Both the position numbers and the translations under genes were made by a program. The notes beneath the pieces were generated by a model, which worked only from the letters and a program-made list of their open reading frames with translations, was not told the DNA's origin and made no database searches. Positions 54,088 to 57,950 of a DNA stretch of 57,950 bases are shown piece after piece. Numbering within the stretch: position 1 is the first letter of the stretch; every line of letters starts with the position of its first letter. The DNA is from an uncultured Bacteroidales bacterium (GTDB lineage: Bacteria > Bacteroidota > Bacteroidia > Bacteroidales > Paludibacteraceae): NCBI GenBank assembly GCA_944321155.1, contig CALUKG010000006.1, positions 1-57,950 on the forward strand, read 5' to 3'.

Positions 54088-54780
54088 TTAAGGTAAGGTG
54101 TATTTGAGGTTATAATTGCATAGGCATCGTTCGTAAAGCTGCTCTATATGGTAGGCATCCTGTGTATAGGCCCATTGTGGGTCACGATGGATAGGATTGG
54201 GCAGACAGATGGCCAGGGCGCAGGCCTCCTTCAGGTTGACTTTGCCGACATCCTTGTGGTAATAGGTGCGGCAGGCTGCGGGCAGACCATATAGACCAGC
54301 GCCGGTTTCGGCAATGTTGAGATATACTTCCAGAATACGTTCTTTTCCCCAAATGACTTCTATCAGCACAGTGAAATAGGCTTCTATTGCCTTCCTGAAA
54401 TAGGTGTTGCTACCCAATGTAAATACATTCTTGGCTGTCTGTTGAGAGAGTGTGCTGCATCCGCGCCAGATGGTTCCATTGTTTTTGTGTTGTTCCAACA
54501 TCTTGCTTATCTCCTCATAGTCAAATCCATTGTGTTGCCAAAAGCGTGCGTCTTCGCTTTGTATGACGGCATGAACCAGTTCCGGTGAGAAGTCGGACAG
54601 CGTTATCCATGTTTCCTTATGGGATATAGGGAGAGTGTATCCATATTCCCAACTGCGTTTGAGCATGAGCGGCGTGGTATTGACGGGACGGTATTTGTAC
54701 CACACCACCACGCCGATGCTCAAGAGCAGAAAGGCAGTCGAGAACCCCAATAATGTTATTTCCAACACACGTTTCCACAT
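54088..54780 (-). CDS. mtgA: Monofunctional peptidoglycan glycosyltransferase
   Basis: 230 residues. One N-terminal membrane helix (about 7-27) precedes a GT51 domain. The catalytic Glu is E76 in QSEDARFWQHNGFD; then GCSTLSQQTAKNVF, KEAIEAYF-like RKAIEAYFTVLIEVIWGKER, ILEVYLNIAETGAGLYG and CLPNPIHRDP. It polymerises glycan strands from lipid II without a transpeptidase domain. It lies 6 bases after the WG-repeat lipoprotein gene and is probably cotranscribed with it. Confidence 0.95.
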   Translation of the reverse strand: MWKRVLEITLLGFSTAFLLLSIGVVVWYKYRPVNTTPLMLKRSWEYGYTLPISHKETWITLSDFSPELVHAVIQSEDARFWQHNGFDYEEISKMLEQHKNNGTIWRGCSTLSQQTAKNVFTLGSNTYFRKAIEAYFTVLIEVIWGKERILEVYLNIAETGAGLYGLPAACRTYYHKDVGKVNLKEACALAICLPNPIHRDPQWAYTQDAYHIEQLYERCLCNYNLKYTLP

Positions 54781-54786
54781 AAGGAT

Positions 54787-55716
54787 TTATTGCATAACCT
54801 CGCCTTGGGCGTTGAGAATAATTTCTGAGTAATAGTCAAGTCCAGCCTTGAACATTTTGTTGTTGATGGCATAGATATGACTGTATATAGGTTCGGTGAG
54901 CCGTGTGCAGTCTTCGTTCATCAAACCCCATTTCCCACCTACCTGGTATTTGAAAAGTCCGGTCGGCATCTCCTTGGTAAGGTAGTGTATATCTCCGTCA
55001 CGGTTTTCGTAGCGTTCCTGCACCTCATAAGTAAGCTCTTCCACATGGTCGAGCACAAAGGCATTCAACACGGTGCCGTCATAGGACAATTGGCGGCGTA
55101 TGCCCTCCTTGGAGACAATGGCGTAGTTCTCATAGGTGCGGACATAGTCATATATAGGTTCGATGACCCAGTTGCCCAATTTGTCAATCACGCCACATTT
55201 TCCAGTAGTATCTGCCACAATACAATGGTCGTACTTGAACACAAACTCGCTGAGCGGGTTGCCGTGGTAGGGGTAGTTGAAGTTGATGACCACTTTTCCG
55301 CTATGGTCGATAAAGCCAATAAAGCCATTGCGCTGTACGGCGGCCAATCCTTCCGAGAATATCCATGCGCGGCGGTATTGTGCTGGGATAGCAATGCGTC
55401 CGGTATAAACATTATAGAAACCGCGTTTGTCTTCAGCACAAAAAACAGCCAGGGAATCATTGGTGGCTGTCTGCATCCAGTCTACTTTGATTTTTTCAAT
55501 GGTCACTTTGCCGGTGGCGGTATTCTTGATGGAAATGTTTCCATCGGCATCTTTGAAGATGACCAAAGAGTCATTGCGGAGTAATCCACTGTCGCTTGCA
55601 CGCTCTTCAGTTTGAAGACTGCGTTTAGAGCATCCAGGCACAGTGATGAACAATGTAATGAACAGGAAAACGGACCACGCGGAGGTCCCTGCAATAATAC
55701 GGAAAGTCTTTTTCAT
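54787..55716 (-). CDS. WG-repeat lipoprotein
   Basis: 309 residues. The lipoprotein signal ends at VPGCSK (Cys about 29). The remainder carries WG (KWG) repeats, each a short strand pair of the form G-hydrophobic-hydrophobic-D-x-x-G-x-hydrophobic: GFYNVYTGRIAIPAQY, GFIGFIDHSGKVVINFNY, GVIDKLGNWVIEPIYDY and KWGLMNEDCTRLTEPIY. WG repeats probably form beta-propeller-like binding surfaces; no function is known here. Pairing with mtgA hints at a cell-envelope role. Confidence 0.8.
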   Translation of the reverse strand: MKKTFRIIAGTSAWSVFLFITLFITVPGCSKRSLQTEERASDSGLLRNDSLVIFKDADGNISIKNTATGKVTIEKIKVDWMQTATNDSLAVFCAEDKRGFYNVYTGRIAIPAQYRRAWIFSEGLAAVQRNGFIGFIDHSGKVVINFNYPYHGNPLSEFVFKYDHCIVADTTGKCGVIDKLGNWVIEPIYDYVRTYENYAIVSKEGIRRQLSYDGTVLNAFVLDHVEELTYEVQERYENRDGDIHYLTKEMPTGLFKYQVGGKWGLMNEDCTRLTEPIYSHIYAINNKMFKAGLDYYSEIILNAQGEVMQ

Positions 55717-55819
55717 ATTTGTTTTTATTTAAAATGTTTGTTGATTACGCTGCAAAATTCACATATAATTTACATCTATACAAGAAATTTTACCATATCT
55801 GTACCAACTGGACTTCTGT

Positions 55820-55874
55820 TGTATGAAGTGGAGGGGCGGGTTTGATTTCATACACTATTTGTTCATTTCATACA
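55820..55874 (+). promoter_or_regulatory. Candidate LytTR binding sites (TTTCATACA repeats)
   Basis: Two identical 9-mers, TTTCATACA at 55846-55854 and 55866-55874, are 20 bases apart start to start, and a reverse-oriented TGTATGAA lies at 55820-55827. LytTR proteins usually bind pairs of about 9-bp direct repeats roughly two helical turns apart. The repeats end 27 bases before the -33 box of the LytTR gene, so autoregulation is plausible. Confidence 0.45.
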
Positions 55875-55901
55875 AATTTGGCCGAAAAGGAGAGAATAGG
55901 A

Positions 55902-55931
55902 TTGTTATTGATGAATTTCTGGCTACCTTTG
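55902..55931 (+). promoter_or_regulatory. Promoter of the LytTR operon (TTG-N19-TACCTTTG)
   Basis: TTG (55902-55904) and TACCTTTG (55924-55931) with a 19-base spacer. Transcription would start about 55935, 14 bases before the ATG at 55949. This rules against the longer open frame from 55823. Confidence 0.75.
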
Positions 55932-55948
55932 TACCCATAATCGATTGT

Positions 55949-56302
55949 ATGGAGAAGTATTTGGTCATAGATAGAAATACAGAATATTTGCGCATTCCTA
56001 CGCATCGTCTGATGTATGTTTCGTCGGAAGGCAATTATTCCTATGTCTGGATGCAAGACTGCTCCAAACAGATGGTATCGTTGCAATTGGGACAGATTGA
56101 AGACAGACTGGCTGACTTGATGGGCGATGACTGCGAATTTGTACGTATAGGCAAAAGCCTGATTGTCAATATCGACTTTGTCCATCAGATTGATATCTCC
56201 AAACAAAAGCTGGTATTATCCGATTGCTTTCGATGTAAATATGACCTGACTGCTTCGAGAGAGGCTTTGTTGAAATTGAAGTCTTACATTATGTCAAAAT
56301 AA
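55949..56302 (+). CDS. LytTR-family DNA-binding regulator without receiver domain
   Basis: 117 residues from the ATG at 55949, chosen because a promoter lies within the upstream part of the longer open frame. A single LytTR domain: LRIPTHRLMYVSSEGNYSYV, then LGQIEDRLADL, FVRIGKSLIVNIDFVHQID and KYDLTASREALLKLKSYI. There is no receiver or membrane domain, so its signal is unknown. It starts an operon with the next gene 7 bases away and has candidate target repeats in its own upstream region. Confidence 0.88.
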   Translation: MEKYLVIDRNTEYLRIPTHRLMYVSSEGNYSYVWMQDCSKQMVSLQLGQIEDRLADLMGDDCEFVRIGKSLIVNIDFVHQIDISKQKLVLSDCFRCKYDLTASREALLKLKSYIMSK

Positions 56303-56309
56303 TAGAAAG

Positions 56310-57227
56310 ATGAAAGAAACGAACGATATTTATGATGATGAAATAAGAATCATCAAGCGTGAACAGCCAAAAACCGAGGAAAAGAAACGTTTTCCCAAGT
56401 GGTTGATTGTTGTGCTGATTGTTGTAGGGGTATTGCTTTTGTGTGGCTTGCTCTTGTTGATTCCCTATGGCAAAACGCCTCATGCAACAGCGCATCTGAT
56501 GGACCCGGATATGACAGAAGAAATAGAGACGGTGTTTGACCCGGTTGACGTTTCTGAGAATTTACCTTCTTCAACTTGGTTTGGTGATTATCCTGATACC
56601 ACTGTCTTGGGTTATACACAACGCATAGATACCTTGCTGGGACAAGTTGCCTTATCTGTTTATATTCCTTACAATGCTCAGCCTGAATTGATTTTGGGGC
56701 CACTTGATTTGGAAGATAAGACGATTATATTGGCTGCGCAAGCTGCCGACATTAGGCGTGACAATAAAGAGATTGTGGGTTCTTTTGTCATTGGGGGCCG
56801 TAAAATATCTGAGGGTATATCAAAAACAGGATATTGTGCTATTTTGGATGGAGAAGTAATTATTGGAATGGCTAAAAACTCACCGCTTTATGATGAGGCT
56901 ATTGCAAAGGGTGGTTACTTTTTCCGGCAATATCCTTTGGTCAGCGAAGGGAAATGGATTGAAAACAATCCTCAGAACATTACCAAACGGAAGGCTTTGT
57001 GTGAACGGCAAGGACAGGTGTTCGTGGTGGAATCGCAGACCAATGAGTCATTCAAATCGTTTGCCCAGGCATTGGTGGAACTGGGAGTGAACAATGCCAT
57101 TTATCTGGTGGGGAGCCACAGTTCTTACGGATGGTGGGTCAACCAGGAACAGCATAGGGACTTTTTCTGCGACAGCATTAAGCGTAGAACCTATGCCAAC
57201 GAAAACTATATCGTTTGGAGGCGTTAG
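56310..57227 (+). CDS. Membrane-anchored phosphodiester glycosidase-like (NAGPA/DUF2233) protein
   Basis: 305 residues. A cytoplasmic, charged N-terminus (1-28) and one membrane helix (WLIVVLIVVGVLLLCGLLLL) precede an extracytoplasmic domain. The C-terminal half has features of the NAGPA/phosphodiester glycosidase family: AILDGEVIIGMAKNS, RKALCERQGQVFVVES and SFAQALVELGVNNAIYLVGS, where relatives have the LDGGGS loop. That loop here reads LVGSHSSYGW, so the active site differs from the canonical one. The substrate is unknown. Coupling to a LytTR regulator (7 bases) suggests regulated envelope or polysaccharide metabolism. Confidence 0.6.
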   Translation: MKETNDIYDDEIRIIKREQPKTEEKKRFPKWLIVVLIVVGVLLLCGLLLLIPYGKTPHATAHLMDPDMTEEIETVFDPVDVSENLPSSTWFGDYPDTTVLGYTQRIDTLLGQVALSVYIPYNAQPELILGPLDLEDKTIILAAQAADIRRDNKEIVGSFVIGGRKISEGISKTGYCAILDGEVIIGMAKNSPLYDEAIAKGGYFFRQYPLVSEGKWIENNPQNITKRKALCERQGQVFVVESQTNESFKSFAQALVELGVNNAIYLVGSHSSYGWWVNQEQHRDFFCDSIKRRTYANENYIVWRR

Positions 57228-57268
57228 GCAGGGATAGGGGATTGTTGGAAAATCACTACCTTTGCGCC

Positions 57269-57724
57269 ATGTATTCAAAAGAAGAACTTAAACAACTGAA
57301 AAAGAATTTTTGGGAAGGATTTGGTGTTTATGCTGAGACAATGCCACAGTTGCAGCATAGAAAAACCAAATTCATGCTTTACAATACCCGTCTGAAAGGA
57401 ACAGCACTCAAATTTGACGCAAATCGGGAAGGTGCCTTCGTTATACTTGAAATAGATGCCAAGGATGAAGACCGCCGTTTACGGCTTTATGAGCACTTTG
57501 AACGCTATAAGGTCATTATGGAACAGGACTTTCCGGATGGACTGGTCTGGGACCCTTTTTATGTGAATGAGGTAGGGAAAAGCGTTTGCCGCATATATAC
57601 TCAAAAATCCGGTATTGACATACATCGTACTGAACATTGGGAGGAGTTTTATCGTTTTATGGCGGAAGAAATGTTGAAAATGGAAAAAGCTTTCAGAACC
57701 GTTAAGGAAGCTTGGGAAGAATAA
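57269..57724 (+). CDS. DUF4268-family protein
   Basis: 151 residues from the ATG at 57269 (MYSKEELKQLKKNFWEGFG). An upstream in-frame ATG at 57215 overlaps the previous gene and is less likely. The fold is alpha/beta with LKFDANREGAFVILEIDAKDE, LYEHFERYKVIMEQDFP and a C-terminal helix (FYRFMAEEMLKMEKAFRTV). It matches the DUF4268 pattern, a domain often fused to restriction-like nucleases but here stand-alone. Function is unknown. A TACCTTTG element (57257-57264) sits 4 bases before the ATG. Confidence 0.75.
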   Translation: MYSKEELKQLKKNFWEGFGVYAETMPQLQHRKTKFMLYNTRLKGTALKFDANREGAFVILEIDAKDEDRRLRLYEHFERYKVIMEQDFPDGLVWDPFYVNEVGKSVCRIYTQKSGIDIHRTEHWEEFYRFMAEEMLKMEKAFRTVKEAWEE

Positions 57725-57799
57725 GGAGAATGTGCCTTGTGAACCCCACCAAACAGATTCGCTAATTCATAAACTTTTTCGTACTTTTGCCCAATTCAT

Positions 57800-57816
57800 T
57801 TGCGGGAGTACCGCAA
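57800..57816 (+). promoter_or_regulatory. Hairpin next to the ribosome-binding site of the last gene
   Basis: TTGCGG/CCGCAA around a GAGTA loop, directly followed by AGGAG and the ATG at 57831. A -7-like TACTTTTG is at 57782-57789. The hairpin could limit access to the ribosome-binding site or simply be leader structure. Confidence 0.4.
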
Positions 57817-57830
57817 AGGAGATGTGAACG

Positions 57831-57920
57831 ATGAAAAAACTGGATGCCTACATACTAAAAACTTTTGCAGGACTCTTTTTCCTGACTTCGTCACTCAAAA
57901 AGTATGCGTTTTATAACTGA
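57831..57920 (+). pseudogene. Truncated start of an LptF/LptG-family permease
   Basis: The first 19 or so codons (MKKLDAYILKTFAGLFFLT) match the N-terminus of the Bacteroidota LptG/YjgQ permease, which moves LPS from the inner membrane. From about 57890 the similarity stops and an in-frame TGA occurs at 57918-57920. A good AGGAG site precedes the ATG, so the gene was probably functional before being interrupted. The last 60 bases may be the end of a mobile element continuing outside the window, or an assembly junction. Confidence 0.55.
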
Positions 57921-57950
57921 TTAACAAACAAAGTTTTGTATCTTCGTGTC

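Noticed and set aside
55823..55948. N-terminal extension of the LytTR protein
   Set aside because: It contains a full TTG-N19-TACCTTTG promoter, and the family domain begins after the ATG at 55949.
1..57950. CRISPR arrays, tRNA and rRNA genes
   Set aside because: No regularly spaced repeat series and no tRNA-like or rRNA-like sequence was recognised anywhere in the window; weak tRNA signals could be missed without a covariance search.

Overview
The window is chromosomal DNA from a member of the Bacteroidota, most likely order Bacteroidales. Evidence: TAnnTTTG (-7) promoter elements with TTTG/TTG (-33) boxes, AT-rich leaders instead of strong Shine-Dalgarno sites, core components (PorU, PorV) and cargo of the type IX secretion system (T9SS), a TonB-dependent receptor, a Rex repressor and the FtsH/RsfS pair. 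Genus cannot be fixed from sequence alone.

Layout. (1) 1-2470: a DUF4062/ATPase/winged-helix protein with an unusual 10/11-bp tandem repeat in its linker, then a decayed IS982-like element. (2) 2630-5669: a multidomain T9SS cargo protein. (3) 5731-10706, minus strand: plsC-like acyltransferase, cca, hflX and a lipoprotein glutaminyl cyclase, closely packed or overlapping. (4) 10859-16380: an outer-membrane-type protein, an ECF sigma factor, pyrE with an SRPBCC protein, and a TonB-dependent receptor behind a TPP riboswitch (predicted thiamin uptake). (5) 16566-21836, plus strand: clpX, a SUI1/eIF1-like factor, an AddA-like helicase-nuclease and a DUF5362 membrane protein. (6) 21957-33307, minus strand: rex, a fumarylacetoacetate hydrolase-family gene, porU, porV, a terminator, then ispF, an outer-membrane protein, comM, a degenerate M20 pseudo-deacetylase and aroK. 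(7) 33834-36245: rsfS and ftsH.

(8) 36575-53877 is the most striking region. It is about 17 kb of plus-strand genes: two GH13 alpha-amylases flanking four large secreted proteins built mostly from starch-binding-like modules (X25/CBM20-like, CBM26-like, a CBM9-like domain) and one small exported protein with a C-terminal membrane anchor. All six large proteins end in a T9SS-type C-terminal sorting domain, and there is no SusC/SusD pair in the window. I read it as a T9SS-exported starch-degrading and starch-binding locus that differs from the classical Sus system. PorU and PorV, encoded about 5 kb away, belong to the machinery that would export and anchor these products. A 182-bp MITE-like element sits inside the locus.

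(9) 54022-57950: a paired-hairpin intergenic region, mtgA with a WG-repeat lipoprotein, a LytTR regulator with candidate autoregulatory direct repeats leading a short operon (phosphodiester glycosidase-like protein, DUF4268 protein), and at the right edge the first codons of an LptF/LptG-like permease that stop abruptly.

Several exported proteins here have glutamine at the predicted +1 position after signal cleavage, which fits the glutaminyl cyclase encoded at 5731-6702. Functional calls are based on motif and domain recognition by eye; no database search was run.
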